Source: Myotis daubentonii (taxonomy: Eukaryota; Chordata; Mammalia; Chiroptera; Vespertilionidae). Taken from it: a DNA stretch of 64,000 bases. Location of the stretch: contig NC_081853.1 in assembly GCF_963259705.1 (NCBI RefSeq), forward strand, positions 682,001-746,000, given 5' to 3'. Shown in pieces: positions 41,408 through 54,300 of the stretch. A model generated the notes under the pieces. The model searched no databases. It was not told the origin of the DNA and saw only the letters and a program-made list of their open reading frames with translations. Numbering within the stretch: position 1 is the first letter of the stretch; every line of letters begins with the position of its first letter. A program made the position numbers and the translations under genes.

Positions 41408-43327
41408 GACAGTTTGCTTAGAAGAATTTACCGAAATCGTCACCATTTTAACTGATTCACACAAAAAAACGCCAAAGCCAATCCTCCTTAATTGTAAACA
41501 GAAACACTATTCTCGTCATTCCAAGGCTTTAGTCACCAATTCTGAGCCCTGTAAGTATGAACTCTTAATATTTCAAAGCACAGTCCCGTGAAAACGCCAC
41601 CGGAAGTACCCTGAGATGTAAATATTACCATTATTTGCGTCATTTCACAGCTTTCCCCTGTAAACCTCCGTGTTTGAATACGACAGTAAATGTAGTAAGA
41701 ATCTATTTACTTGTACTTGAGGTGTTTCTTACACGTTCTTAATCATTTCTGGGAACTATCATTGTGTATTTTAACAGTTTTACCAAAATATGACAGTTTG
41801 CTTAGAAGTATTTACCGGAATTGTCACCATTTTAACTGATTCACAAAAAAAAACGCCAAAGCCAATCCTCCTTAATTGTAAACAGAAACACTATTCTCGT
41901 CATTCCAGGGCTTTAGACACCAATTCTGCGCTCTGTAAGCATGAACTCTTAATATTTCAAAGCACAGTCCCGTGAAAACGCCACCGGAAGTACCCGGAGA
42001 CGTAAATATTACCAGGATTTGCATCATTTCACAGCTTTCCCCTGGTAAACTCCGGGATAGAATAAGACAGTAACTGTAGTAAGAATGTATTTACATGTAC
42101 TTGAGGTGTTTCTTACACGTTCTTAATCATTTCTGGGAACTATCATTGTGTATTTTAACAGTTTTACCAAAATTAGACAGTTTGCTTAGAAGAATTTACC
42201 GGAATCGTCACCATTTCAACTGATTCACACAAAAAAACGCCAAAGCCAATCCTCCTTAATTGTAAACCTCAACACTATTCTCGTCATTCCAAGGCTTTAG
42301 ACACCAATTCTCAGCCCTGTAAGTATGAACTCTTAATATTTCAAAGCACAGTCCCGTGAAAACGCCACCGGAAGTACCCTGAGACGTAAATATTACCAGT
42401 ATTTGTGTCATTTCACAGCTTTCCCCTGGAAACCTCCGTGTTTGAATACGACAGTAAATGTAGTAAGAATCTATGTACTTGTACTTGAGGTGTTTCTTAC
42501 ACGTTCTTAATCATTTCTGGGCACTATCATTGTGTATTTTAACAGTTTTACCAAAATTAGACAGTTTGCTTAGAAGTATTTACCGGAATTGTCACCATTT
42601 TAACTGATTCACACAAAAAACCGCCAAAGCCAATCCTCCTTTATTGTAAACAGAAACACTATTCTCGTCATTCCAAGGCTTTAGACACCAATTCTGAGCT
42701 CTGTGAGCATGAACTCTTAATATTTCAAAGCACAGTCCTGTGAAAACGCCACCGGAAGTACCCGGAGACGTAAATATTACCAGGATTTGCATCATTTCAC
42801 AGCTTTCCCCTGGTAAACTCCGGGATAGAATAAGACAGTAAATGTAGTAAGAATGTATTTACTTGTACTTGCGGTGTTTATTACACGTTCTTAATCATTT
42901 CTGGGAACTATCATTGTGTACTTTAACAGTTTCAACAAAATTAGACAGTTTGCTTAGAAGAATTTACCGGAATCGTCACCATTTTAACTGATTCACACAA
43001 AAAAAAGCCAAAGCCAATCCTCCTTAATTGTAAACCTCAACACTATTCTCGTCATTCCAAGGCTTTAGACACCAATTCTGAGCCCTGTAAGCATGATGTC
43101 TTAATATTTCAAAGCACAGTCCCGTGAAAACGCCACCGGAAGTACCCGGAGACGTAAATATTACCAGGATTTGCGTCATTTCACAGCTTTCCCCTGGAAA
43201 CCTCAGTGATAGAATACGACAGTAAATGTAGTAAGAATCTATTTACTTGTACTTGAGGTGTTTCTTACACGTTCTTAATCATTTCTGGGAACTATCATTG
43301 TGTATTTTAACAGTTTTACCAAAATAT

Positions 43328-43711
43328 GACAGTTTGCTTAGAAGTATTTACCGGAATCGTCACCATTTTAACTGATTCACACAAAAAAACGCCAAAGCCA
43401 ATCCTCCTTAATTGTAAACCTCAACACTATTCTCGTCACTCCAAGGCTTTAGACACCAATTCTGAGCCCTGTAAGCATGAACTCTTAATATTTCAAAGTA
43501 CAGTCCCGTGAAAACGCCACCGGAAGTACCTGGAGATGTAAATATTACCAGTATTTTCGGCATTTCACAGCTTTCCAATGGAAACCTCCGTGATTGAATA
43601 CTACAGTAAATGTAGTAAGAATCTATTTAGGTGTACTTGAGGTGTTTCTTACACGTTCTTAATCATTTCTGGGAACTATCATTGTGTACTTTAACAGTTT
43701 TACCAAAATTA
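43328..43711. repeat. Hybrid unit c/b
   Basis: The unit enters with 'aaatatgac' as in e, continues as c ('cctcaac', 'cgtcactcc', 'gagccctg'), and from about 43495 is type b ('gtacag', 'ttttcggc', 'ccaatgg'). Three sources in 384 bp suggest short-tract exchange rather than one crossover. Confidence 0.75.
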
Positions 43712-44095
43712 GACAGTTTGCTTAGAAGTATTTACCGGAATCGTCACCATTTTAACTGATTCACACAAAAAAACGCCAAAGCCAATCCTCCTTAATTGTA
43801 AACCTCAACACTATTCTCGTCACTCCAAGGCTTTAGACACCAATTCTGAGCCCTGTAAGCATGAAGTCTTAATATTTCAAAGCACAGTCCCGTGAAAACG
43901 CCACCGGAAGTACCCGGAGACGTAAATATTACCAGTATTTGTGTCATTTCACAGCTATCCCCTGGAAACCTCCGTGTTTGAATACGACAGTAAATGTAGT
44001 AAGAATCTATGTACTTGTACTTGAGGTTTTTCTTACACGTTCTTAATCATTTCTGGGCACTATCATTGTGTATTTTAACAGTTTTACCAAAATTA
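43712..44095. repeat. Hybrid unit c/f
   Basis: The first half is type c ('cgtcactcc', 'gaagtctt'). From 'agtatttgtgtc' near 43935 it is type f ('ccgtgtttg', 'ctatgtac', 'gggcac') and leads properly into a g unit. Private changes are 'agctatcc' and 'gaggtttttctt'. Confidence 0.75.
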
Positions 44096-44863
44096 GACAG
44101 TTTGCTTAGAAGTATTTACCGGAATTGTCACCATTTTAACTGATTCACACAAAAAAACGCCAAAGCCAATCCTCCTTTATTGTAAACAGAAACACTATTC
44201 TCGTCATTCCAAGGCTTTAGACACCAATTCTGAGCTCTGTAAGCATGAACTCTTAATATTTCAAAGCACAGTCCTGTGAAAACGCCACCGGAAGTACCCG
44301 GAGACGTAAATATTACCAGGATTTGCATCATTTCACAGCTTTCCCCTGGTAAACTCCGGGATAGAATAAGACAGTAAATGTAGTAAGAATGTATTTACTT
44401 GTACTTGCGGTGTTTATTACACGTTCTTAATCATTTCTGGGAACTATCATTGTGTACTTTAACAGTTTCAACAAAATTAGACAGTTTGCTTAGAAGAATT
44501 TACCGGAATCGTCACCATTTTAACTGATTCACACAAAAAAAAGCCAAAGCCAATCCTCCTTAATTGTAAACCTCAACACTATTCTCGTCATTCCAAGGCT
44601 TTAGACACCAATTCTGAGCCCTGTAAGCATGATGTCTTAATATTTCAAAGCACAGTCCCGTGAAAACACCACCGGAAGTACCCGGAGACGTAAATATTAC
44701 CAGGATTTGCGTCATTTCACAGCTTTCCCCTGGAAACCTCAGTGATAGAATACGACAGTAAATGTAGTAAGAATCTATTTACTTGTACTTGAGGTGTTTC
44801 TTACACGTTCTTAATCATTTCTGGGAACTATCATTGTGTACTTTAACAGTTTTACCAAAATTA

Positions 44864-47551
44864 GACAGTTTGCTTAGAAGAATTTACCGGAATCGTCACC
44901 ATTTTAACTGATTCACACAAAGAAACGCCAAAGCCAATCCTCCTTAATTGTAAACAGAAACACTATTCTCGTCATTCCAAGGCTTTAGTCACCAATTCTG
45001 AGCCCTGTAAGTATGAACTCTTAATATTTCAAAGCACAGTCCCGTGAAAACGCCACCGGAAGTACCCTGAGATGTAAATATTACCATTATTTGCGTCATT
45101 TCACAGCTTTCCCCTGTAAACCTCCGTGTTTGAATACGACAGTAAATGTAGTAAGAATCTATTTACTTGTACTTGAGGTGTTTCTTACACGTTCTTAATC
45201 ATTTCTGGGAACTATCATTGTGTATTTTAACAGTTTTACCAAAATATGACAGTTTGCTTAGAAGTATTTACCGGAATTGTCACCATTTTAACTGATTCAC
45301 AAAAAAAAACGCCAAAGCCAATCCTCCTTAATTGTAAACAGAAACACTATTCTCGTCATTCCAAGGCTTTAGACACCAATTCTGCGCTCTGTAAGCATGA
45401 ACTCTTAATATTTCAAAGCACAGTCCCGTGAAAACGCCACCGGAAGTACCCGGAGACGTAAATATTACCAGGATTTGCATCATTTCACAGCTTTCCCCTG
45501 GTAAACTCCGGGATAGAATAAGACAGTAACTGTAGTAAGAATGTATTTACATGTACTTGAGGTGTTTCTTACACGTTCTTAATCATTTCTGGGAACTATC
45601 ATTGTGTATTTTAACAGTTTTACCAAAATTAGACAGTTTGCTTAGAAGAATTTACCGGAATCGTCACCATTTCAACTGATTCACACAAAAAAACGCCAAA
45701 GCCAATCCTCCTTAATTGTAAACCTCAACACTATTCTCGTCATTCCAAGGCTTTAGACACCAATTCTCAGCCCTGTAAGTATGAACTCTTAATATTTCAA
45801 AGCACAGTCCCGTGAAAACGCCACCGGAAGTACCCTGAGACGTAAATATTACCAGTATTTGTGTCATTTCACAGCTTTCCCCTGGAAACCTCCGTGTTTG
45901 AATACGACAGTAAATGTAGTAAGAATCTATGTACTTGTACTTGAGGTGTTTCTTACACGTTCTTAATCATTTCTGGGCACTATCATTGTGTATTTTAACA
46001 GTTTTACCAAAATTAGACAGTTTGCTTAGAAGTATTTACCGGAATTGTCACCATTTTAACTGATTCACACAAAAAACCGCCAAAGCCAATCCTCCTTTAT
46101 TGTAAACAGAAACACTATTCTCGTCATTCCAAGGCTTTAGACACCAATTCTGAGCTCTGTGAGCATGAACTCTTAATATTTCAAAGCACAGTCCTGTGAA
46201 AACGCCACCGGAAGTACCCGGAGACGTAAATATTACCAGGATTTGCATCATTTCACAGCTTTCCCCTGGTAAACTCCGGGATAGAATAAGACAGTAAATG
46301 TAGTAAGAATGTATTTACTTGTACTTGCGGGGTTTATTACACGTTCTTAATCATTTCTGGGAACTATCATTGTGTACTTTAACAGTTTCAACAAAATTAG
46401 ACAGTTTGCTTAGAAGAATTTACCGGAATCGTCACCATTTTAACTGATTCACACAAAAAAAAGCCAAAGCCAATCCTCCTTAATTGTAAACCTCAACACT
46501 ATTCTCGTCATTCCAAGGCTTTAGACACCAATTCTGAGCCCTGTAAGCATGATGTCTTAATATTTCAAAGCACAGTCCCGTGAAAACGCCACCGGAAGTA
46601 CCCGGAGACGTAAATATTACCAGGATTTGCGTCATTTCACAGCTTTCCCCTGGAAACCTCAGTGATAGAATACGACAGTAAATGTAGTAAGAATCTATTT
46701 ACTTGTACTTGAGGTGTTTCTTACACGTTCTTAATCATTTCTGGGAACTATCATTGTGTACTTTAACAGTTTTACCAAAATTAGACAGTTTGCTTAGAAG
46801 TATTTACCGGAATCGTCACCATTTTAACTGATTCACACAAAAAAACGCCAAAGCCAATCCTCCTTAATTGTAAACCTCAACACTATTCTCGTCACTCCAA
46901 GGCTTTAGACACCAATTCTGAGCCCTGTAAGCATGAAGTCTTAATATTTCAAAGCACAGTCCCGTGAAAACGCCACCGGAAGTACCCGGAGACGTAAATA
47001 TTACCAGGATTTGCATCATTTCACAGCTTTCCCCTGGAAATCTCCGGGATAGAATAAGACAGTAAATGTAGTAAGAATGTATTTACTTGTACTTGAGGTG
47101 TTTCTTACACGTTCTTAATCATTTCTGGGAACTATCATTGTGTATTTTAACAGTTTTACCAAAATTAGACAGTTTGCTTAGAAGTATTTACCGGAATCGT
47201 CACCATTTTAACTGATTCACAAAAAAAAACGCCAAAGCCAATCCTCCTTAATTGTAAACAGAAACACTATTCTCGTCATTCCAAGGCTTTAGACACCAAT
47301 TCTGAGCTCTGTAAGCATGAACTCTTAATATTTCAAAGCACAGTCCCGTGAAAACGCCACCGGAAGTACCCTGAGATGTAAATATTACCATTATTTGCGT
47401 CATTTCACAGCTTTCCCCTGTAAACCTCCGTGTTTGAATACGACAGTAAATGTAGTAAGAATCTATTTACTTGTACTTGAGGTGTTTCTTACACGTTCTT
47501 AATCATTTCTGGGAACTATCATTGTGTATTTTAACAGTTTTACCAAAATAT
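44864..47551. repeat. Seven-unit block d e f g h c e/d
   Basis: This is defgh copy 3, followed by a c unit (46784) and a hybrid (47168). The g unit is followed by 'gcggggttta', which also appears near 48633 in the right-hand zone. The block ends the irregular central zone, which has no a, i or j unit. Confidence 0.8.
47168..47551. repeat. Hybrid unit e/d
   Basis: The first half is type e ('acaaaaaaaaacgcc', 'gagctctg', 'gcatgaactc'), but without the 'aaatatg' entry. From 'ccctgagatg' near 47369 it is type d ('ccattatttg', 'cctgtaaacc', 'gtgtttg'). It sits exactly at the junction between the irregular zone and the copied segment at 47552. Confidence 0.75.
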
Positions 47552-50500
47552 GACAGTTTGCTTAGAAGTATTTACCGGAATAGTCACCATTTTAACTGAT
47601 TCACAAAAAAAAACGCCAAAGCCAATCCTCCTTAATTGTAAACAGAAACACTATTCTCGTCATTCCAAGGCTTTAGACACCAATTCTGAGCTCTGTAAGC
47701 ATGAACTCTTAATATTTCAAAGCACAGTCCCGTGAAAACGCCACCGGAAGTACCCGGAGACGTAAATATTACCAGGATTTGCATCATTTCACAGCTTTCC
47801 CCTGGTAAACTCCGGGATAGAATAAGACAGTAACTGTAGTAAGAATGTATTTACTTGTACTTGAGGTGTTTCTTACACGTTCTTAATCATTTCTGGGAAC
47901 TATCATTGTGTATTTTAACAGTTTTACCAAAATTAGACAGTTTGCTTAGAAGAATTTACCGGAATCGTCACCATTTCAACTGATTCACACAAAAAAACGC
48001 CAAAGCCAATCCTCCTTAATTGTAAACCTCAACACTATTCTCGTCATTCCAAGGCTTTAGACACCAATTCTGAGCCCTGTAAGTATGAACTCTTAATATT
48101 TCAAAGCACAGTCCCGTGAAAACGCCACCGGAAGTACCCTGAGACGTAAATATTACCAGTATTTGTGTCATTTCACAGCTTTCCCCTGGAAACCTCCGTG
48201 TTTGAATACGACAGTAAATGTAGTAAGAATCTATGTACTTGTACTTGAGGTGTTTCTTACATGTTCTTAATCATTTCTGGGCACTATCATTGTGTATTTT
48301 AACAGTTTTACCAAAATTAGACAGTTTGCTTAGAAGAATTTACCGGAATTGTCACCATTTTAACTGATTCACACAAAAAAACGCCAAAGCCAATCCTCCT
48401 TTATTGTAAACAGAAACACTATTCTCGTCATTCCAAGGCTTTAGACACCAATTCTGAGCTCTGTAAGCATGAACTCTTAATATTTCAAAGCACAGTCCTG
48501 TGAAAACGCCACCGGAAGTACCCGGAGACGTAAATATTACCAGGATTTGCATCATTTCACAGCTTTCCCCTGGTAAACTCCGGGATAGAATAAGACAGTA
48601 AATGTAGTAAGAATGTATTTACTTGTACTTGCGGGGTTTATTACACGTTCTTAATCATTTCTGGGAACTATCATTGTGTACTTTAACAGTTTCAACAAAA
48701 TTAGACAGTTTGCTTAGAAGAATTTACCGGAATCGTCACCATTTTAACTGATTCACACACAAAAAAGCCAAAGCCAATCCTCCTTAATTGTAAACCTCAA
48801 CACTATTCTCGTCATTCCAAGGCTTTAAACACCAATTCTGAGCCCTGTAAGCATGATGTCTTAATATTTCAAGGCACAGTCCCGTGAAAACGCCACCGGA
48901 AGTACCCGGAGACGTAAATATTACCAGTATTTGCGTCATTTCACAGCTTTCCCCTGGAAACCTCAGTGATAGAATACGAGAGTAAATGTAGTAAGAATCT
49001 ATTTACTTGTACTTGAGGTGTTTCTTACACGTTCTTAATCATTTCTGGGAACTATCATTGTGTACTTTAACAGTTTTACCAAAATTAGACAGTTTGCTTA
49101 GAAGAATTTACCGGAATCGTCACCATTTTAACTGATTCACACAAAAAAACGCCAAAGCCAATCCTCCTTAATTGTAAACAGAAACACTATTCTCGTCATT
49201 CCAAGGCTTTAGACACCAATTCTGAGCTCTGTAAGCATGAACTCTTAATATTTCAAAGCACAGTCCCGTGAAAACGCCACCGGAAGTACCCGGAGACGTA
49301 AATATTACCAGTATTTGCGTCATTTCACAGCTTTCCCCTGGAAACCTCCGTGATAGAATACGACAGTAAATGTAGTAAGAATGTATTTACTTGTACTTGA
49401 GGTGTTTCTTACACGTTCTTAATCATTTCTGGGCACTATCATTGTGTATTTTAACAGTTTTACCAAAATTAGACAGTTTGCTTAGAAGTATTTACCGGAA
49501 TCGTCACCATTTTAACTGATTCACACAAAAAAACGCCAAAGCCAATCCTCCTTTATTGTAAACAGAAACACTATTCTCGTCATTCCAAGGCTTTAGACAC
49601 CAATTCTGAGCTCTGTAAGCATGAACTCTTAATATTTCAAAGCACAGTCCCGTGAAAACGCCACCGGCAGAACCCGGAGACGTAAATATTACCAGGATTT
49701 GCATCATTTCACAGCTTTCCCCTGGTAAACTCCGGGATAGAATAAGACAGTAAATGTAGTAAGAATGTATTTACTTGTACTTGCGGTGTTTATTACACGT
49801 TCTTAATCATTTCTGGGAACTATCATTGTGTACTTTAACAGTTTCAACAAAATTAGACAGTTTGCTTAGAAGAATTTACCGGAATCATCACCATTTTAAC
49901 TGATTCACACAAAAAAAATCCAAAGCCAATCCTCCTTAATTGTAAACCTCAACACTATTCTCGTCATTCCAAGGCTTTAAACACCAATTCTGAGCCCTGT
50001 AAGCATGATGTCTTAATATTTCAAAGCACAGTCCCGTGAAAACGCCACCGGAAGTACCCGGAGACGTAAATATTACCAGTATTTGCGTCATTTCACAGCT
50101 TTCCCCTGGAAACCTCAGTGATAGAATACGAGAGTAAATGTAGTAAGAATCTATTTACTTGTACTTGAGGTGTTTCTTACACGTTCTTAATCATTTCTGG
50201 GAACTATCATTGTGTACTTTAACAGTTTTACCAAAATTAGACAGTTTGCTTAGAAGAATTTACCGGAATCGTCACCATTTTAACTGATTCACACAAAAAA
50301 ACGCCAAAGCCAATCCTCCTTAATTGTAAACAGAAACACTATTCTCGTCATTCCAAGGCTTTAGACACCAATTCTGAGCTCTGTAAGCATGAACTCTTAA
50401 TATTTCAAAGCACAGTCCCGTGAAAACGCCACCGGAAGTACCCGGAGACGTAAATATTACCAGTATTTGCGTCATTTCACAGCTTTCCCCTGGAAACCTC

Positions 50501-51391
50501 CGTGATAGAATACGACAGTAAATGTAGTAAGAATGTATTTACTTGTACTTGAGGTGTTTCTTACACGTTCTTAATCATTTCTGGGCACTATCATTGTGTA
50601 TTTTAACAGTTTTACCAAAATTAGACAGTTTGCTTAGAAGTATTTACCGGAATTGTCACCATTTTAACTGATTCACACAAAAAAACGCCAAAGCCAATCC
50701 TCCTTTATTGTAAACAGAAACACTATTCTCGTCATTCCAAGGCTTTAGACACCAATTCTGAGCTCTGTAAGCATGAACTCTTAATATTTCAAAGCACAGT
50801 CCCGTGAAAACGCCACCGGCAGAACCCGGAGACGTAAATATTACCAGGATTTGCATCATTTCACAGCTTTCCCCTGGAAACCTCCGGGATAGAATAAGAC
50901 AGTAAATGTAGTAAGAATGTATTTACTTGTACTTGCGGTGTTTCTTACACGTTCTTAATCATTTCTGGGAACTATCATTGTGTACTTTAACAATTTTACC
51001 AAAATTAGACAGTTTGCTTAGAAAAATTTACCGGAATCGTCACCATTTTAACTGATTCACACAAAAAAACGCCAAAGCCAATCCTCCTTAATTGTAAACA
51101 GAAACACTATTCTCGTCATTCCAAGGCTTTAGTCACCAATTCTGAGCCCTGTAAGTATGAACTCTTAATATTTCAAAGCACAGTCCCGTGAAAACGCCAC
51201 CGGAAGTACCCTGAGATGTAAATATTACCATTATTTGCGTCATTTCACAGCTTTCCCCTGTAAACCTCCGTGTTTGAATACGACAGTAAATGTAGTAAGA
51301 ATCTATTTACTTGTACTTGAGGTGTTTCTTACACGTTCTTAATCATTTCTGGGAACTATCATTGTGTATTTTAACAGTTTTACCAAAATAT
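47552..51391. repeat. Ten-unit block e f g h i j h i j d, copy of 22594-26433
   Basis: Every unit matches the unit 24,958 bp upstream, including rare marks such as 'ggaatagtc' in e, 'cacacacaaaaaag' and 'tttcaaggcac' in h, and 'acatgttc' in f. About ten scattered differences are visible, plus one cluster in the j-d junction, where 26012-26080 differs from 50970-51038. Confidence 0.88.
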
Positions 51392-54300
51392 GACAGTTTG
51401 CTTAGAAGTATTTACCGGAATTGTCACCATTTTAACTGAATCACAAAAAAAACCGCCAAAGCCAATCCTCCTTAATTGTAAACAGAAACACTATTCTCGT
51501 CATTCCAAGGCTTTAGACACCAATTCTGAGCTCTGTAAGCATGAACTCTTAATATTTCAAAGCACAGTCCCGTGAAAACGCCACTGGAAGTACTGGGAGA
51601 TGTAAATATTACCAGTATTTCCTTCTTTTCACAGCTTTCCCCTGGAAACCTCCTAGTTTGAATACGACAGTAAATGTAGTAAGAATCTATTTACTTGTAC
51701 TTGAGGTGTTTCTTACACGTTCTTAATCATTTCTGGGAACTATCATTGTGTACTTTAACAATTTTACCAAAATTAGACAGTTTGCTTAGAAAAATTTACC
51801 AGAATCGTCACCATTTTAACTGATTCACACAAAAAAACGCCAAAGCCAATCCTCCTTAATTGTAAACAGAAACACTATTCTCGTCATTCCAAGGCTTTAG
51901 TCACCAATTCTGAGCCCTGTAAGTATGAACTCTTAATATTTCAAAGCACAGTCCCGTGAAAACGCCACCGGAAGTACCCTGAGATGTAAATATTACCATT
52001 ATTTGCGTCATTTCACAGCTTTCCCCTGTAAACCTCCGTGTTTGAATACGACAGTAAATGTAGTAAGAATCTATTTACTTGTACTTGAGGTGTTTCTTAC
52101 ACGTTCTTAATCATTTCTGGGAACTATCATTGTGTATTTTAACAGTTTTACCAAAATATGACAGTTTGCTTAGAAGTATTTACCGGAATCGTCACCATTT
52201 TAACTGATTCACAAAAAAAAAACGCCAAAGCCAATCCTCCTTAATTGTAAACAGAAACACTATTCTCGTCATTCCAAGGCTTTAGACACCAATTCTGAGC
52301 TCTGTAAGCATGAACTCTTAATATTTCAAAGCACAGTCCCGTGAAAACGCCACCGGAAGTACCCGGAGACGTAAATATTACCAGGATTTGCATCATTTCA
52401 CAGCTTTCCCCTGGTAAACTCCGGGACAGAATAAGACAGTAACTGTAGTAAGAATGTATTTACTTGTACTTGAGGTGTTTCTTACACGTTCTTAATCATT
52501 TCTGGGAACTATCATTGTGTATTTTAACAGTTTTACCAAAATTAGACAGTTTGCTTAGAAGAATTTACCGGAATCGTCACCATTTCAACTGATTCACACA
52601 AAAAAACGCCAAAGCCAATCCTCCTTAATTGTAAACCTCAACACTATTCTCGTCATTCCAAGGCTTTAGACACCAATTCTGAGCCCTGTAAGTATGAACT
52701 CTTAATATTTCAAAGCACAGTCCCGTGAAAACGCCACCGGAAGTACCCTGAGACGTAAATATTACCAGTATTTGTGTCATTTCACAGCTTTCCCCTGGAA
52801 ACCTCCGTGTTTGAATACGACAGTAAATGTAGTAAGAATCTATTTACTTGTACTTGAGGTGTTTCTTACACGTTCTTAATCATTTCTGGGCACTATCATT
52901 GTGTATTTTAACAGTTTTACCAAAATTAGACAGTTTGCTTAGAAGTATTTACCGGAATTGTCACCATTTTAACTGATTCACACAAAAAAACGCCAAAGCC
53001 AATCCTCCTTAATTGTAAACAGAAACACTATTCTCGTCATTCCAAGGCTTTAGACACCAATTCTGAGCTCTGTAAGCATGATCTCTTAATATTTCAAAGC
53101 ACAGTCCCGTGAAAACGCCACCGGAAGTACCCGGAGACCTAAATATTACCAGGATTTGCATCATTTCACAGCTTTCCCCTGGTAAACTCCGGGATAGAAT
53201 AAGACAGTAAATGTAGTAAGAATGTATTTACTTGTACTTGCGGTGTTTCTTACACGTTCTTAATCATTTCTGGGAACTATCATTGTGTACTTTAACAGTT
53301 TCACCAAAATTAGACAGTTTGCTTCGAAGAAATTACCGGAATCGTCACCATTTTAACTGATTCACACAAAAAAACGCCAAAGCCAATCCTCCTTAATTGT
53401 AAACATCAACACTATTCTCGTCATTCCAAGGCTTTAGACACCAATTCTGAGCTCTGTAAGCATGAACTCTTAATATTTCAAAGTACAGTCCCGTGAAAAC
53501 GCCACCGGAAGTACCTGGAGATGTAAATATTACCAGTATTTTCGGCATTTCACAGCTTTCCAATGGAAACCTCCGTGATTAAATACTACAGTAAATGTAG
53601 TAAGAATCTATTTAGGTGTACTTGAGGTGTTTCTTACACGTTCTTAATCATTTCTGGGAACTATCATTGTGTACTTTAACAGTTTTACCAAAATTAGACA
53701 GTTTGCTTAGAAGTATTTACCGGAATCGTCACCATTTTAACTGATTCACACAAAAAAACGCCAAAGCCAATCCTCCTTTATTGTAAACAGAAACACTATT
53801 CTCGTCATTCCAAGGCTTTAGACACCAATTCTGAGCTCTGTAAGCATGAACTCTTAATATTTCAAAGCACAGTCCTGTGAAAACGCCACCGGAAGTACCC
53901 GGAGACGTAAATATTACCAGGATTTGCATCATTTCACAGCTTTCCCCTGGTAAACTCCGGGATAGAATAAGACAGTAAATGTAGTAAGAATGTATTTACT
54001 TGTACTTGCGGTGTTTATTACACGTTCTTAATCATTTCTGGGAACTATCATTGTGTACTTTAACAGTTTCAACAAAATTAGACAGTTTGCTTAGAAGAAT
54101 TTACCGGAATCGTCACCATTTTAACTGATTCACACACAAAAAAGCCAAAGCCAATCCTCCTTAATTGTAAACCTCAACACTATTCTCGTCATTCCAAGGC
54201 TTTAAACACCAATTCTGAGCCCTGTAAGCATGATGTCTTAATATTTCAACGCACAGTCCCGTGAAAACGCCACCGGAAGTACCCGGAGACGTAAATATTA

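Larger units (their letters stand above)
41408..44863. repeat. Nine-unit block d e f g h b c g h (3456 bp)
   Basis: It begins with defgh copy 2, with the rare marks listed for 33729-35648, 7679 bp after copy 1. It then has a hybrid b (43328), a hybrid c (43712), g and h. The next defgh copy starts 3456 bp (9 units) later. The e unit here has a private 'ccagggctt' near 41908. Confidence 0.85.
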
